Positions 16,186 through 25,782 are shown, numbered from the stretch's first letter. The stretch is 64,000 bases of DNA from an uncultured Stenotrophomonas sp. (GCF_945952405.1 NZ_CAMFIA010000018.1:1-64000), one strand, 5' to 3'. Notes: generated by a model from the letters alone, not told the origin. Numbers and translations are program-made.

Positions 16186-16200
16186 ATCAAGCGGCCGGTG

Positions 16201-16725
16201 TTACCCGGGTGGGCAGTCGCAGTGGATCTGCAGTGCCTCGGTCGGGTTGTGATGCAGCTTGAAGCCGCACTGCTGCAGGCTGCGCTTCACCCGTGCCACG
16301 GCTTCGGCATGGCGGGCGACCCGGCGCTGCTGCCAGCGCGGCGGGGTGAACACGCCCAGTGGAAGCAGCCGCAGCCGCCTGCCGTGCACGACCAGCGAGA
16401 CATCGACGTGGCGGCCATCGAGGTCATGGCCGTTGGCGCCGAAGATGGCGCCGACTTCGGTGTGGCGGTGCGGATAGCAGGCGCGGAACAATGCGATGCC
16501 GAGGGCACGCACACCGCGGCGGAAGCCGCCGAGGCGGCTGTGCCGGGGTTCAAAACCGCGGGTGAGCAGCAGGCGCAGTCCGGCCGGCAGCAGCGCCTGT
16601 GCATCGAGCAGGCGTTGCAGCACATCGGTCTCGATGCGGATGCACGAGGCGGGCCAGCGCGGGGCCACACGCAATCCGTGATGGTCGCCGCGTTGCAGGG
16701 TCAACATGGCGCCAGCTTCGCACAT
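16201..16725 (-). CDS. VanX/M15-like protein of unknown function
   Basis: The protein is 174 residues from ATG 16725 (168 from ATG 16707). It has an Arg-Gly-Phe-Glu-Pro turn (TRGFEPRHSRLG) and a GHDLDGRHVDVSL motif with His and Asp spaced like the zinc ligands of M15D dipeptidases, and His residues near the end. This suggests a D-Ala-D-Ala dipeptidase-like fold, but the match is partial, so the function is not claimed. No signal peptide is seen. It is the last gene of the yggS operon, 50 bp after a 74-residue gene, with a GTAG repeat between. Confidence 0.65.
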   Translation of the reverse strand: MCEAGAMLTLQRGDHHGLRVAPRWPASCIRIETDVLQRLLDAQALLPAGLRLLLTRGFEPRHSRLGGFRRGVRALGIALFRACYPHRHTEVGAIFGANGHDLDGRHVDVSLVVHGRRLRLLPLGVFTPPRWQQRRVARHAEAVARVKRSLQQCGFKLHHNPTEALQIHCDCPPG

Positions 16726-16740
16726 GACCGAACCGCCAAG

Positions 16741-16763
16741 GTAGTGCCGGCCGCTGGCCGGCA
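16741..16763 (+). repeat. GTAG palindromic repeat, monomer (TGCCGGCC subtype)
   Basis: GTAGTGCCGGCCGCTGGCCG folds on GCCGGCC/GGCCGGC. The same subtype occurs at 37014-37038. It separates the VanX-like gene from its upstream operon partner. Confidence 0.8.
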
Positions 16764-16775
16764 TTACCCTGGAGC

Positions 16776-17000
16776 CTACAGATCGCGGTACTGGATCTGC
16801 GCCGCCAGCACCCGCAGGCCATCGGCGTTGCTGGACAGGATGCGTTCTTCGCCGACACCTTTCTGCCGCCGCAACTGGAAGCCCTGCGCGGCGGGCAGCT
16901 GCGCAGCGATGCTGTCCATATGCTGCAGGGCATCGGGGCCGCTGCAGTCGAAGTGGCCCCAGAAGGTGCCGTTGCGGTGGACCTGCAATCGATAGTTCAT
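16776..17000 (-). CDS. conserved small protein, 74 residues
   Basis: The start ATG overlaps the stop of the glutamine amidotransferase gene (ATGA), and the product begins MNYRLQVHRNGTFWGHFDCSG. It is soluble, with one cysteine and no signal or membrane segment. I do not recognise a family. Its tight coupling to yggS and the amidotransferase gene is the only clue to its role. Confidence 0.75.
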   Translation of the reverse strand: MNYRLQVHRNGTFWGHFDCSGPDALQHMDSIAAQLPAAQGFQLRRQKGVGEERILSSNADGLRVLAAQIQYRDL

Positions 17001-17698
17001 CGTGGTGCTTCCTCCAGGTCCTGCAGCCAATGGTCGAACATGGCGGTGGCGGCCGCGGCCAGCGGTGCGCCATAGCGGCGCGCCTGTGCGCGCAGGTCGT
17101 TGGGATCGATGCCGGCGTGTGCCAGTTGCAGGGTATGGCCGATCAGCCAGCGCTCGAACTGGCGTGCGTCCAGTTCCGGGTGGCACTGCAGGGCGAGGGC
17201 GTGCTGGCCGATGGCGAAGGCCTGGTGGCGGCAGGCAGGCGTGCTGGCCAGGCGGCGTGCACCGGCGGGAAGTTCGAAGGCTTCGCCATGCCAGTGCAGC
17301 ACCGGAATGCCCTGCAGGGCCTGCAGCGGTGAGCGCTGGCCATCATCGGTCAGCAGCAGCGGCGCAAAACCGATTTCCTGGCCGCCGCTGGGCGCGACGC
17401 GGGCACCGAGTGCGCGTGCCATCAGCTGCGCGCCGAGGCAGATGCCCAGGGTTGGCCGCTGTTGCAGCAGCCGGCGCTGCAGCAGGGCGATGCTGTCATT
17501 GAGGAAGGGATAGGCGCCGACGTCATTGACGCTGATCGGGCCGCCGAGCACCACCAGCAGGTCGGCCGCTTCGGCGGGCGCGAGCGGGTCGACACCGGCC
17601 TGCAGCACCTGCAGCTGCCAGCGCTGTGCCTGCAGCAGCGGCTGCAGGGTCCCCAGGTCTTCAAAGGCGACGTGTTGCAGGACGACCGCGTGCTTCAT
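16997..17698 (-). CDS. class I glutamine amidotransferase (GMP synthase-like domain)
   Basis: The 233-residue protein has a class I GATase fold with nucleophile Cys87 in GICLGAQLMA, the oxyanion stretch LGGPISV and the His-Glu pair H173/E175 in CHPELD. Stand-alone proteins of this kind hydrolyse glutamine or gamma-glutamyl compounds, or transfer the ammonia to an unknown partner. The gene overlaps yggS upstream and the 74-residue gene downstream by 4 bp each, so all three are translationally coupled. The acceptor substrate is unknown. Confidence 0.88.
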   Translation of the reverse strand: MKHAVVLQHVAFEDLGTLQPLLQAQRWQLQVLQAGVDPLAPAEAADLLVVLGGPISVNDVGAYPFLNDSIALLQRRLLQQRPTLGICLGAQLMARALGARVAPSGGQEIGFAPLLLTDDGQRSPLQALQGIPVLHWHGEAFELPAGARRLASTPACRHQAFAIGQHALALQCHPELDARQFERWLIGHTLQLAHAGIDPNDLRAQARRYGAPLAAAATAMFDHWLQDLEEAPR

Positions 17699-18468
17699 GC
17701 CGGGGCTCCGCCGTTTGGCCAGTAGAGACTGTCCGGCGTGGCGCGGGCACCGAAGATGGCCTGGCCGACGCGGACCACGGTAGCGCCTTCTTCGATGGCG
17801 ACCTCGAAGTCACCGGACATGCCCATCGACAGCTGTGACAGGTCGATGCCGGCAGGAACGGAATGCAGCAGCTGCTCACGCAGTGTGCGCAGGCGCACGA
17901 AGCAGGCGCGCACGCGTTCAACCTCGGGGCTGAAGATGGCCAGGGTCATCAGGCCACGCACGCGCAGGCGATCGAATGCCGGCAGCTGCTGCACGAAGGC
18001 CCCGACGGCATCCGGTTCCAGCCCGTACTTGCTGGGTTCGGCCGAGGTGTTGACCTGTACGAACACGTCCAGCGTGCGGTCTTCCAGCTGCAGCCGCTGC
18101 TGCAGGGCTTCGGCCACGCGCAGGCTGTCCAGCGCCTGGAACTCGCTGGCGAAACGCGCTACGTAGCGCGCCTTGTTGGTCTGCAGATGCCCGATCACCG
18201 ACCAGTGCACGCCAAGATCGGCCATCGCCTCGGCCTTGCGCTGCGCCTCCTGCACCTTGTTCTCGCCCAGTTGCCGGCAGCCGGCAGCCACCGCCATGCG
18301 GATACGGGCGTCATCGACGGTTTTGCTGACCGGCAGCAGGCGCACGCTGGCCGGATCCCGGCCGGCGCGGGCGCAGGCGGTGGCGATGCGTTGGCGCACC
18401 GTGACCAGGTTGGCGGCGATCTGTTCGACGGACTGGGCGACAGGCCAGTCGGCAGCGGCAAGGGGCAT
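17695..18468 (-). CDS. yggS: YggS/PLPBP family pyridoxal phosphate homeostasis protein
   Basis: The 257-residue protein is a fold-type III PLP barrel. The PLP lysine is K49 in LLPVSKTVDD, followed by GENKVQEAQRKAE, HWSVIGHLQTNKA and SMGMSGDFEVAI, all strong family signatures. YggS has no known catalysis; it binds PLP and keeps vitamin B6 and amino acid pools in balance. GGAGG precedes the ATG at 18468. It is divergent from ptsJ, a regulator of vitamin B6 genes, and heads an operon with an amidotransferase gene. The open frame continues to 18681 but that part overlaps the ptsJ promoter. Confidence 0.92.
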   Translation of the reverse strand: MPLAAADWPVAQSVEQIAANLVTVRQRIATACARAGRDPASVRLLPVSKTVDDARIRMAVAAGCRQLGENKVQEAQRKAEAMADLGVHWSVIGHLQTNKARYVARFASEFQALDSLRVAEALQQRLQLEDRTLDVFVQVNTSAEPSKYGLEPDAVGAFVQQLPAFDRLRVRGLMTLAIFSPEVERVRACFVRLRTLREQLLHSVPAGIDLSQLSMGMSGDFEVAIEEGATVVRVGQAIFGARATPDSLYWPNGGAPA

Positions 18469-18508
18469 GCGGGCACCTCCAATGCAGGGTGGCCAGGGTG
18501 GGATACAC

Positions 18509-18543
18509 TGGCACAGGACAAGATATATTTTGGCATAGGACAA
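18509..18543 (+). promoter_or_regulatory. MocR-type direct-repeat operator between ptsJ and yggS
   Basis: TGGCACAGGACAA (18509-18521) is repeated as TGGCATAGGACAA (18531-18543) exactly 22 bp on, two helical turns. TATATT (18524-18529) lies between and fits a -10 for ptsJ. The second copy ends one base before the ptsJ ATG and holds its AGGA Shine-Dalgarno. Paired direct repeats about two turns apart are typical for MocR/GntR regulators with an aminotransferase domain. Confidence 0.7.
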
Positions 18544-18544
18544 A

Positions 18545-19831
18545 ATGAAAATCACCGGGCATAGCGCCGAGTCGATCTTCGACAGCATCCGCGATGGCAT
18601 CGGCAAGGGTCGGCTGCCGGCCGGCAGCGTGCTGCCGCCGGTGCGTGACCTGGCCGAGCAGCTGGGAGTGAACCGCAACACCGTGGCCGCGGCCTACAAA
18701 CGGCTGGATGGCGCCGGCCTTGCCAGCACGGCCGGCCGTCGCGGCACGGTGGTGCGTGGCCTGCCGCCGGCAATGGCACGCGAGGGCAGTACGCCGGGGC
18801 TGGCGCTGCATGACCTGGCCGGTGGCAACCCGGATCCGCGCCTGTTGCCGAACCTGCGCCTGGCCCCGGCCGCACCGCGGCTGTATGGCGTGGGGACGGT
18901 TGACCCGCGCCTGCAGGTGCTGGCCAGGGCCTCGCTGGATGCGGATTGTCCCGAGGGGTATGCGCTGGAACTGACCCATGGCGCGGTCGATGGCATCGAG
19001 CGCCTGCTGGCGGCGTGGCTGCTGCCGGGTGATCGCATCGCGGTCGAAGATCCCTGCTTCCTCGGCAGCCTCAACGTGCTCAACGCGGTCGGCCACGCAC
19101 CCTTGCCGGTGGCTGTGGACGCGCATGGCATGCAGGTGGAATCGCTGCGCCAGGCACTGGAGGGCGGCGCCCGTGCGGTGCTGCTGACGCCGCGTGCGCA
19201 CAACCCGACGGGCGCCAGCCTGGATGCGAAACGGGCGCGGGCATTGCGCCAGCTGCTGGCGGCCTACCCGCAGGTAGCGGTGCTGATCGACGATCACTAT
19301 GCACTGCTCTCGCAGCAGGCCTATCACTCGGTGCTGCCGTCCGATGGCCGGCGTTGGGCACTGCTGCGTTCGCTGTCCAAGCCGCTGGGCCCTGACCTGC
19401 GGCTGGCGTGGCTGGCCTGCGATGAAGAAACCGCGGCGCGGTTGCGGTTGCGGTTGGCGTCGGGCACGGGCTGGGTCAGTCACCTGCTGCAGGATGCGGC
19501 GACCTCGGTGCTGGAGTCGGCACCGCAGCGAACGAAGATCGCATCGGCGGGTGAGCGCTACCAGCAGCGGCTGCAGTCACTGCAGGAACTGCTGCGCGCG
19601 CGTGGCGTGCAGACACCGGTGCCGATGGAAGGGCTGAACCTGTGGCTGCCGTTGCCGGCTGACAGTCATCCGCAGGTCCTGGCGCTGGCCGCGCGTGGTT
19701 GGCATGTGCGCGCCGGCGAAGTGTTCGCGGTGGCGGCACCGGGGCATGGCCTGCGCATCACCTGCGCGGCGCTGGGCCCGGCGCAGCAGCGGCAGTTGGC
19801 CGACGACCTGGCGGCGGTGTGCGGTGTGTAG
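18545..19831 (+). CDS. ptsJ: MocR family regulator PtsJ-like
   Basis: The 428-residue protein has a GntR winged helix (1-70, with PPVRDLAEQLGVNRNTVAAAYKRL) joined to a fold-type I aminotransferase-like domain (about 85-425) with the PLP lysine K279 in RSLSKPLGPDLRLAW. Stretches such as DLAGGNPDPRLLP, LTPRAHNPTGASL and WVSHLLQD agree with Salmonella PtsJ as recalled, which represses the pyridoxal kinase gene pdxK and senses PLP. Here the divergent operon starts with yggS, a PLP homeostasis gene, which fits. The stop codon TAG lies in the GTAG of a SMAG repeat. Confidence 0.9.
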   Translation: MKITGHSAESIFDSIRDGIGKGRLPAGSVLPPVRDLAEQLGVNRNTVAAAYKRLDGAGLASTAGRRGTVVRGLPPAMAREGSTPGLALHDLAGGNPDPRLLPNLRLAPAAPRLYGVGTVDPRLQVLARASLDADCPEGYALELTHGAVDGIERLLAAWLLPGDRIAVEDPCFLGSLNVLNAVGHAPLPVAVDAHGMQVESLRQALEGGARAVLLTPRAHNPTGASLDAKRARALRQLLAAYPQVAVLIDDHYALLSQQAYHSVLPSDGRRWALLRSLSKPLGPDLRLAWLACDEETAARLRLRLASGTGWVSHLLQDAATSVLESAPQRTKIASAGERYQQRLQSLQELLRARGVQTPVPMEGLNLWLPLPADSHPQVLALAARGWHVRAGEVFAVAAPGHGLRITCAALGPAQQRQLADDLAAVCGV

Positions 19832-19911
19832 AGTCGAGCCATGCTCGACTGCTTTTCCATCAGGCATCGCGGCGTTGGAGCCAGGTGCAGTCGAGCATCG
19901 CTCGACTCTAC
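19828..19911. repeat. SMAG-type GTAG repeat, inverted dimer
   Basis: GTAGAGTCGAGCCATGCTCG starts at 19828 and its inverted partner ends CTAC at 19911. The element begins in the last codon of ptsJ and fills the gap to the convergent gene, so it may also act as a terminator for both. Confidence 0.9.
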
Positions 19912-19920
19912 AGAAGCAGG

Positions 19921-20427
19921 TCAGGGCGCGGCGGTGGCGCCCGGACGCACGTAGTAGGACTGCCCGCTGTCATCGACGAACATCAGTTCCGGCTTGCCCT
20001 GCCACGAGGTGAGCATGGCGCCGGTGTTGTTCTGGTGCTTGACCATCAGGCTGGCGCCACGGTCGGGGTTGGCCACCACCTTGAACACCTCGGTGGTGCC
20101 GGTGGCGTCGTCGAGGGTCAGCAGGGCTTCGCCGCCGCGGTCGCTGGTGCCGTAGCCGCCACGTTCGGAACCGTCAGGGCCGAGCAGGACAAGCCCGGAC
20201 AGGGCGGTGGCGCGCGGCCCCTGGGAACGGCCCTGGCTGAGGGGATCGGGAACCGGCGCGCCGAGGATCACCCGCGGCTGCCCGTTCTCATCGTGGATGA
20301 CCAGGCCGCGTGCCTCGATGATGCGCTGTGGTGATTGACTGCGGTGCTGGTTCCAGGCGGTCCAGCCGGAAACAAGCAGGGCAAGGGTCGAGACCACCAG
20401 GGTGGTCAGCAGCAGGGCACGGGGCAT
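19921..20427 (-). CDS. conserved membrane-anchored protein of unknown function
   Basis: The 168-residue protein has one amino-terminal membrane helix (about 3-23) and a soluble part with IIEARGLVIHDENGQPRVILGAP, a pattern that repeats loosely later (SGLVLLGPDGSERGGYG, ALLTLDDATGTTEVF, LMFVDDSGQSYYV), as in beta-strand repeat proteins. I do not recognise a named family with a function. GGAAGG precedes the ATG at 20427. It is probably periplasmic. It lies 78 bp downstream of dnaE2 on the same strand. Confidence 0.8.
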   Translation of the reverse strand: MPRALLLTTLVVSTLALLVSGWTAWNQHRSQSPQRIIEARGLVIHDENGQPRVILGAPVPDPLSQGRSQGPRATALSGLVLLGPDGSERGGYGTSDRGGEALLTLDDATGTTEVFKVVANPDRGASLMVKHQNNTGAMLTSWQGKPELMFVDDSGQSYYVRPGATAAP

Positions 20428-20505
20428 CGGGTCGTCCTTCCTTGGATGTGCCGACGATAGCGGATGCAACAGGGGATGGGTAGGGTCGACTCCACCCGGT
20501 CGGCG

Positions 20506-23500
20506 TCAGTGGAAATCGCGGCTGTGGCTGCGCAGCCCCTGCAGCAGTTCATCCAGGCAGTACATGCGTTGCACGATGACATGCTGCACGCCATCGACGC
20601 GTTCCAGGCGGCCGTCGATCTGCATCAGCTGGGTATCGACCAGCACCCGGTGCTGGCGGTCGGCCAGGTGCCGCCAGACCACCGCATTGACCATGCCGGT
20701 CTCGTCCTCGAGGGTGAGGAAGGTGACGCCGCTGGCGGTCTGCGGGCGCTGGCGCATGCGCACCAGGCCGGCGATGCGCACGCGTCGGCCATGGCCGTGG
20801 CCGGCCAGCTGCGCCGCGTCCAGGCAACCACGACTGCGCAGCTGCGCGCGCAGGAACGAGATCGGGTGGCGGCCGAGGGTGGTGCCGGTGCTGCGGTAAT
20901 CGGCCTGCATGTCTTCCCATGCGCTGGGCAGCGGCAACGGTACGCGGGCCTCGCGGGTGGCGCGGGCCTGGTCGAACAACGGCAACCGGTTTTCCACGCC
21001 GGAGATATCCCAGCGCGCACGATGGCGATGGCCGCTGAGCCCGCGCAATGCACCGGCATCGGCCAGCAGGCCCTGCTGGCGACGGTCCAGCGCGGTGCGC
21101 TGGCACAGGTCGCCGACGTCATCGAACGGGCGCCGGGCGCGCTCGCGCATGATGGCCTGTACGGCCGCTTCGTTGCAGCCTTCGACCAGGCGCAGGCCGA
21201 GCCGGATCGCCGCCGCTCCCTTGCTGTAATCCAGCGTGCAGTCCCAGTCGCTGTGGCGTACGTCGACCGGCAGTACGCCGATGCCATGCCGGCGCGCGTC
21301 CTGCAGCAGCTGATCGGGGCTGTAGAAGCCCAGCGGCTGGCTGTTGATCAGGCTGGCGGTGAACGCGGCCGGGTGATGGCACTTCAGCCAGCAGCTGGCA
21401 TAGGTGAGCAGGGCGAAGCTGGCGGCGTGGCTTTCCGGGAAACCGTAATCACCGAAGCCCTTGATCTGTTCGAACAGGTGCTCGCCATACTCGCGGCTGA
21501 AGCCGTTCTTCAGCATGCCCGCCAACAGTTTTTCGCGATGCGGTTCCAGGCCGCCGCGGCGTTTCCAGGCCGCCATCGAGCGGCGCAGCGCGTCGGCCTC
21601 GCCGGGGGTGTAGCTGGCCGCATCCACCGCCAACTGCATGACCTGTTCCTGGAACAGCGGTACGCCCAGGGTGCGCGCGAACACGCGTTCAAGCTGCGGC
21701 GGATACAGCGGTTCTTCCAGGTTGTCCAGTGCTTCCGGGCCCTGCTCGCGCAGCAGCCGGCGCCGTTCCAGGTAGGGGTGCACCATGTCGCCCTGGATCG
21801 GGCCGGGGCGCACGATCGCCACTTCGATTACCAGGTCGTAGAAGGTGCGTGGCTGCATGCGTGGCAGCATCGCCATCTGCGCACGCGATTCGATCTGGAA
21901 CACGCCGATGGTGTCGGCGGCGCTGATCATGTCGTAGGTGGCAGTGTCCTGGTCGGGGATCGCATCCATGCGCCCGCTGTGCAGGCCATGCTGCTGCAGC
22001 ATCGCCAGGCATTTGCGGATGGCGGTGAGCATGCCCAGCGCCAGGCAGTCGACCTTCATCAGGCCGATGGCATCCAGGTCATCCTTGTCCCACTGGATGA
22101 CGGTGCGATCGGCCATGGCCGCATTTTCCACCGGCACCAGGGTTGACAGGGGATGCTCGGAAATCACGAAGCCCCCCGGGTGCTGCGACAGGTGGCGCGG
22201 GAAGTCGATCAGTTCGGCGGTCAGCGCCAGCAGCCGCCGCATCAGCGGTGTCTCCGGGTCGAAGCCGCGTTCGCGCAGGGTCTCCGGCAGCGGCACGTGG
22301 CCCCCCCAGTGGTCCATCGCCGCGCCCAGTTCGTTGACCTGGTCCATCGGCAGGCCGAGCGCGCGCGCCACATCACGGATCGCGCTGCGGCCGCGATAGC
22401 TGATCGCCACCGCGGTGAGCGCGGCACGCTCGCGGCCATAGCGCTTGAACACATACTGCAGCACTTCCTCGCGGCGCTCGTGCTCGAAGTCGATGTCGAT
22501 GTCCGGCGGCTCATCACGCTCGGCGGAGATGAAGCGCTCGAACAGCAGGTTGCTGCGCGCCGGGTCGATCTCGGTGACCCCCAGCACGAAGCACACCGCC
22601 GAGTTGGCCGCCGAGCCGCGGCCCTGGCAGAGGATGCCCTGGCTGCGCGCGAAGCGCACGATGTCCTGCACGGTGAGGAAATAGGAGGCGTAGTTCTTCT
22701 GCCGGATCAACGCCAGTTCGTGTTCGATCTGTGCCCGCTGCGCGGGCTCGATGCCATGTTTCCAGCGCCACGGAATTCCGCGCTCGACCAGTACGCGCAG
22801 CCAGCTGTCCGGATCGTGGCCTTCGGGGACCAGTTCACGCGGATAGGTGTACTGCAGCTGCTCCAGGGTGAAGTGGCAGCGTCCGGCAATGCGCAGGGTC
22901 TCGGCCAGCAGTTCGGGCGGGTACAGCTGGGCCAGCGCGGTACGCGGGCGCAGATGGCGCTCGCCGTTGGGAAACAGGCGCCAGCCGGCTTCGGCCACGC
23001 TGCAGCGGTGGCGGATCGCGGTGAGCGTGTCCTGCAGCGCGCGGCGGCGACGCACATGCATGTGCACGTCACCGCTGGCGACCAGCGGCAGGTGGTGGCG
23101 TTCGCCGAAGGCCTGCAGCTGCTGCAGGCGGCGCGCATCGTCGTGTTCATGGTGCAGCTCCACCGCCAGCCACAGCCGGTCCTGGAACCCCGCACGCAGC
23201 AGTTCCAGATCGGTGGCGGCCGGTTGCCGGTCCAGCCACAGGCACAGCAGGCCATCGGGCAGGCCGTGCAGGTCTTCGCGCAGGCAGCGGTAGCCGCCCT
23301 TGGCCGCCCGCCGCCGGCAGGTGGTGATCAACTGGCACAGCGCGGTGTAGGCGGCCTGGTCGGTGCACAGCAGGGCCAGCTTGGGCCCGTCCTCGAGCTG
23401 GAACTCGGCGCCGACGATCAGCGCCATGCCATGCGTTTTCGCCGCCTGCCAGGCGCGCACGATGCCGGCCAGCGAGCACTCGTCGGTGATCGCCAATGCA

Positions 23501-23616
23501 CGGTAGCCCTGGCCGGCGGCACGCGCGAACAGCTCTTCGGCGATCGAGGCGCCACGCTGGAAACTGAATGCCGAGAGGCAGTGCAGTTCGGCGTAGCCGG
23601 GCGGTTCGTTGTGCAT
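20506..23616 (-). CDS. dnaE2: error-prone DNA polymerase III alpha subunit, DnaE2/ImuC
   Basis: The 1036-residue protein has an amino-terminal PHP domain (about 8-200, beginning [17 protein letters not shown]), the C-family polymerase palm (with [19 protein letters not shown], holding the catalytic aspartates) and helix-hairpin-helix and OB-fold parts to the end. The length and motifs match DnaE2, which makes mutations when copying damaged DNA, together with ImuA and ImuB. It lies 6 bp after imuB in the imuA-imuB-dnaE2 operon under a LexA box. Confidence 0.95.
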   Translation of the reverse strand: MHNEPPGYAELHCLSAFSFQRGASIAEELFARAAGQGYRALAITDECSLAGIVRAWQAAKTHGMALIVGAEFQLEDGPKLALLCTDQAAYTALCQLITTCRRRAAKGGYRCLREDLHGLPDGLLCLWLDRQPAATDLELLRAGFQDRLWLAVELHHEHDDARRLQQLQAFGERHHLPLVASGDVHMHVRRRRALQDTLTAIRHRCSVAEAGWRLFPNGERHLRPRTALAQLYPPELLAETLRIAGRCHFTLEQLQYTYPRELVPEGHDPDSWLRVLVERGIPWRWKHGIEPAQRAQIEHELALIRQKNYASYFLTVQDIVRFARSQGILCQGRGSAANSAVCFVLGVTEIDPARSNLLFERFISAERDEPPDIDIDFEHERREEVLQYVFKRYGRERAALTAVAISYRGRSAIRDVARALGLPMDQVNELGAAMDHWGGHVPLPETLRERGFDPETPLMRRLLALTAELIDFPRHLSQHPGGFVISEHPLSTLVPVENAAMADRTVIQWDKDDLDAIGLMKVDCLALGMLTAIRKCLAMLQQHGLHSGRMDAIPDQDTATYDMISAADTIGVFQIESRAQMAMLPRMQPRTFYDLVIEVAIVRPGPIQGDMVHPYLERRRLLREQGPEALDNLEEPLYPPQLERVFARTLGVPLFQEQVMQLAVDAASYTPGEADALRRSMAAWKRRGGLEPHREKLLAGMLKNGFSREYGEHLFEQIKGFGDYGFPESHAASFALLTYASCWLKCHHPAAFTASLINSQPLGFYSPDQLLQDARRHGIGVLPVDVRHSDWDCTLDYSKGAAAIRLGLRLVEGCNEAAVQAIMRERARRPFDDVGDLCQRTALDRRQQGLLADAGALRGLSGHRHRARWDISGVENRLPLFDQARATREARVPLPLPSAWEDMQADYRSTGTTLGRHPISFLRAQLRSRGCLDAAQLAGHGHGRRVRIAGLVRMRQRPQTASGVTFLTLEDETGMVNAVVWRHLADRQHRVLVDTQLMQIDGRLERVDGVQHVIVQRMYCLDELLQGLRSHSRDFH

Positions 23617-23622
23617 GGCGAC

Positions 23623-25032
23623 TCAGCCGAACCAGCCGTGCAGCATCCACGGCGCATGCGGATCGTTGCGCGCACGGAATGCCCAGCCGCGCTGGCCGTG
23701 CGCGGTTTCCACCACGTAGTAGTCACGGCGCGCATCGGCCTGGTCCCACCAGCCCGATTCGATCCGCTCCGGTCCGGCGACGATGCGCAGGCGCGGATCA
23801 CGCAGTGGCTGCGGCGTGTCCAGCAACCAGCCGGGGCGCAGTGGCCACCAGGCCGGCGGCCTGGCCGGTGGCTGGGTACCACTGGCGCGTTCGGGGCGAT
23901 GGTCGGCCTGCACCGCCAGCGGCTGTACGGCGTCATCGCCCAGCCGCGCGCGCAGGCGCTCGCGCAGCTGGGTCCACGGCATGGCCTGCGCCGGCCGGGT
24001 GTCGAACAGGTCGCGGGCGGCGGGAACGAAGGGCGGCAGCTGCTCGGCCTGCAGGCGCAGTGCGCGGCTGCCGGCAGGAAGGGCGAAGGCCTCCATGCGG
24101 TTGCGCGCGATCTCGAACAGCAGCGTGGCATCGCGCTCGGGTGCCAGCAGGCCGATGGTCAGCACGCTGGGCGGCAGCAGGTCGTGCTCGAAATGCAGGT
24201 CGAAGCGCTGCACGCCGCCATCGCGCGAGCACAGGAAGGCGGCCAGGTCCAGCAGCAGGCGGCGCAGCGGGAACAGCAGGGCCTGGCTGGATTCGATCTC
24301 GTACTCGAATTCGATGCGCGCATCGAAACGATCCGGGGGTTGGTAGTAGCGCAGCGGCGCGCTGGGCAGGCCGCGCAGCGCATCCAGTTGCTGCAGCACG
24401 TCGGGGGCGAAACGCCGGGCCAGGCTGTCGCGCGGCAGGTCGAGCACCGCGCCCAGCGTGCGCAGGCCGGAGCGGCCAAGCACGGTCACCGCGTCGCTGG
24501 GCAGGCCGCAGCGCGGCAAGGGCAGCTGCGCCAGCACCGCCGGCAGCTGCTGCGCATCGATGCCGAGGCCGTCGTGCACGTTGGCCAGTACACGTGCGGC
24601 ATGCGGCGTGGGGGCGGCGACCAGGCGGTGACGGAAGCCCAGTTCATGCAGTTCACCGCGCAGGCGCTGCTGGATCGTCAGCCAGTCACCGAACAGTGCG
24701 CGGCTGGCGCCGATCTCCAGCACCAGTGCATGCGGGAAATCCAGGCTGACCTGCGAACTGTAGGCATAGGCCCAGCTGGCCAGCAGCTGCCGGGTGTGCT
24801 GTTCGGCGTTGGGGTCGTAATCATGCAGGTGCAGGTCCTGCACCAGCACCTGCGCGGCCGACAGCAGCATGCCTGGGCGCAGCCCCGCGGCCCGGGCGGC
24901 GGGGCTGACCGCACGCAGCACGCGGCGCTGTGCCGGCCCCTGCAGCAGCACCAGCGGCCGCTGTGGGTCCGGTTGCAGGCGCAGCACGCTGTCCAGCGCC
25001 AGCTGCGGCAACAACAGGCAGGCCCAGTGCAT
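23623..25032 (-). CDS. imuB: Y-family polymerase-like protein ImuB
   Basis: The 469-residue protein begins MHWACLLLPQLALDSVL and shows the Y-family little-finger and palm pattern (SLDFPHALVLEIGASRALFGDW), but acidic residues stand missing at the usual metal-binding sites, as is known for ImuB. It serves as hub that joins DnaE2 to the beta clamp. It is 9 bp downstream of imuA and 6 bp upstream of dnaE2. Confidence 0.93.
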   Translation of the reverse strand: MHWACLLLPQLALDSVLRLQPDPQRPLVLLQGPAQRRVLRAVSPAARAAGLRPGMLLSAAQVLVQDLHLHDYDPNAEQHTRQLLASWAYAYSSQVSLDFPHALVLEIGASRALFGDWLTIQQRLRGELHELGFRHRLVAAPTPHAARVLANVHDGLGIDAQQLPAVLAQLPLPRCGLPSDAVTVLGRSGLRTLGAVLDLPRDSLARRFAPDVLQQLDALRGLPSAPLRYYQPPDRFDARIEFEYEIESSQALLFPLRRLLLDLAAFLCSRDGGVQRFDLHFEHDLLPPSVLTIGLLAPERDATLLFEIARNRMEAFALPAGSRALRLQAEQLPPFVPAARDLFDTRPAQAMPWTQLRERLRARLGDDAVQPLAVQADHRPERASGTQPPARPPAWWPLRPGWLLDTPQPLRDPRLRIVAGPERIESGWWDQADARRDYYVVETAHGQRGWAFRARNDPHAPWMLHGWFG

Positions 25033-25041
25033 GGCGCGGCC

Positions 25042-25656
25042 TCAGTGGGCGATGGCCAGCGGCAACGGCTGTGCCGGTGGCAGGCCGCCACGGCACTTCA
25101 GTACCCGCACCTGGCCAGGATCAAGCTGCAGGCGCAGGCTGGCCGGGGAGGGGTTGCGTGCCGCCTGTGCTTCGCGGAACACGAAGCCCAGGCACTGGCC
25201 GCTGTCGGCGGCCACCTGCAGCCGGCGCAGGGCCCGGTCGTCGGCCTGCTGGGGCCAGCACAGCACCGCCGCGCAGGCGGCAGAGCGCAGGCACTGTTCG
25301 GCGGCCCACAGTGCCTGCTTCGGCGCGGCCTGGATGATCTGCAGCCGCGCCAGGTCCAGCCCGGCTGCGGCCCAGGCCGGGGCATGCGGGGGGTAGGGCG
25401 GTGCGACCAGCACGATGGGACGCTCGCGCTGGCTGAGCCGGGCCAGGACGGGCCAGACCAGGGCGAGTTCGCCCACGCCCGGGGCCGCCTGCAGGACTTC
25501 GCACAGCCCGCTGGCCGGCCAGCCACCACCGGGCAGGCGCGCGTCCAGTGCCGGATGACCGCTGGCCAGGTGGTCGCTGGCCGGGCCCTGGCGGGCCGGG
25601 CCGCGCCATAGCTGGCGTCCGTCCAGCAGCCGGTCGAGGGCGACGACGGCGCCCAT
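25042..25656 (-). CDS. imuA: translesion synthesis accessory protein ImuA
   Basis: The 204-residue protein is a short RecA/SulA-like protein: LWRGPARQGPASDHLASGHPALDARLPGGGWPASGLCEVL at its start is the ImuA hallmark region (a degenerate Walker region), and a carboxy-terminal arm ends PLPLAIAH. ImuA is needed with ImuB for DnaE2-dependent mutagenesis. TGGAGGA precedes the ATG at 25656. In many xanthomonads a lexA2 gene precedes it; here none does, but a LexA box lies about 130 bp upstream. Confidence 0.9.
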   Translation of the reverse strand: MGAVVALDRLLDGRQLWRGPARQGPASDHLASGHPALDARLPGGGWPASGLCEVLQAAPGVGELALVWPVLARLSQRERPIVLVAPPYPPHAPAWAAAGLDLARLQIIQAAPKQALWAAEQCLRSAACAAVLCWPQQADDRALRRLQVAADSGQCLGFVFREAQAARNPSPASLRLQLDPGQVRVLKCRGGLPPAQPLPLAIAH

Positions 25657-25782
25657 CAGCCGGTCCTCCAGGGGAGGCGCCGGGCGGGCTGAAGGCGGCA
25701 GGGATGGACGGAAACGGCTGGCATGGAGCGAGTATCGACAGGCCGGTATCAGGGGCTGAGACCGGACATGCTACTCGCCTTG

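Noticed and set aside
16198..16995. Plus-strand frame over the VanX-like and 74-residue genes
   Set aside because: The minus-strand frames have overlapping start/stop coupling with neighbours and recognisable motifs; the plus frame has neither.
22153..25611. 1152-residue open frame on the plus strand opposite dnaE2, imuB and imuA
   Set aside because: It is antisense to three clearly conserved genes, has Gln/Arg/Ala-rich composition typical of high-GC shadow frames, and shows no domain.
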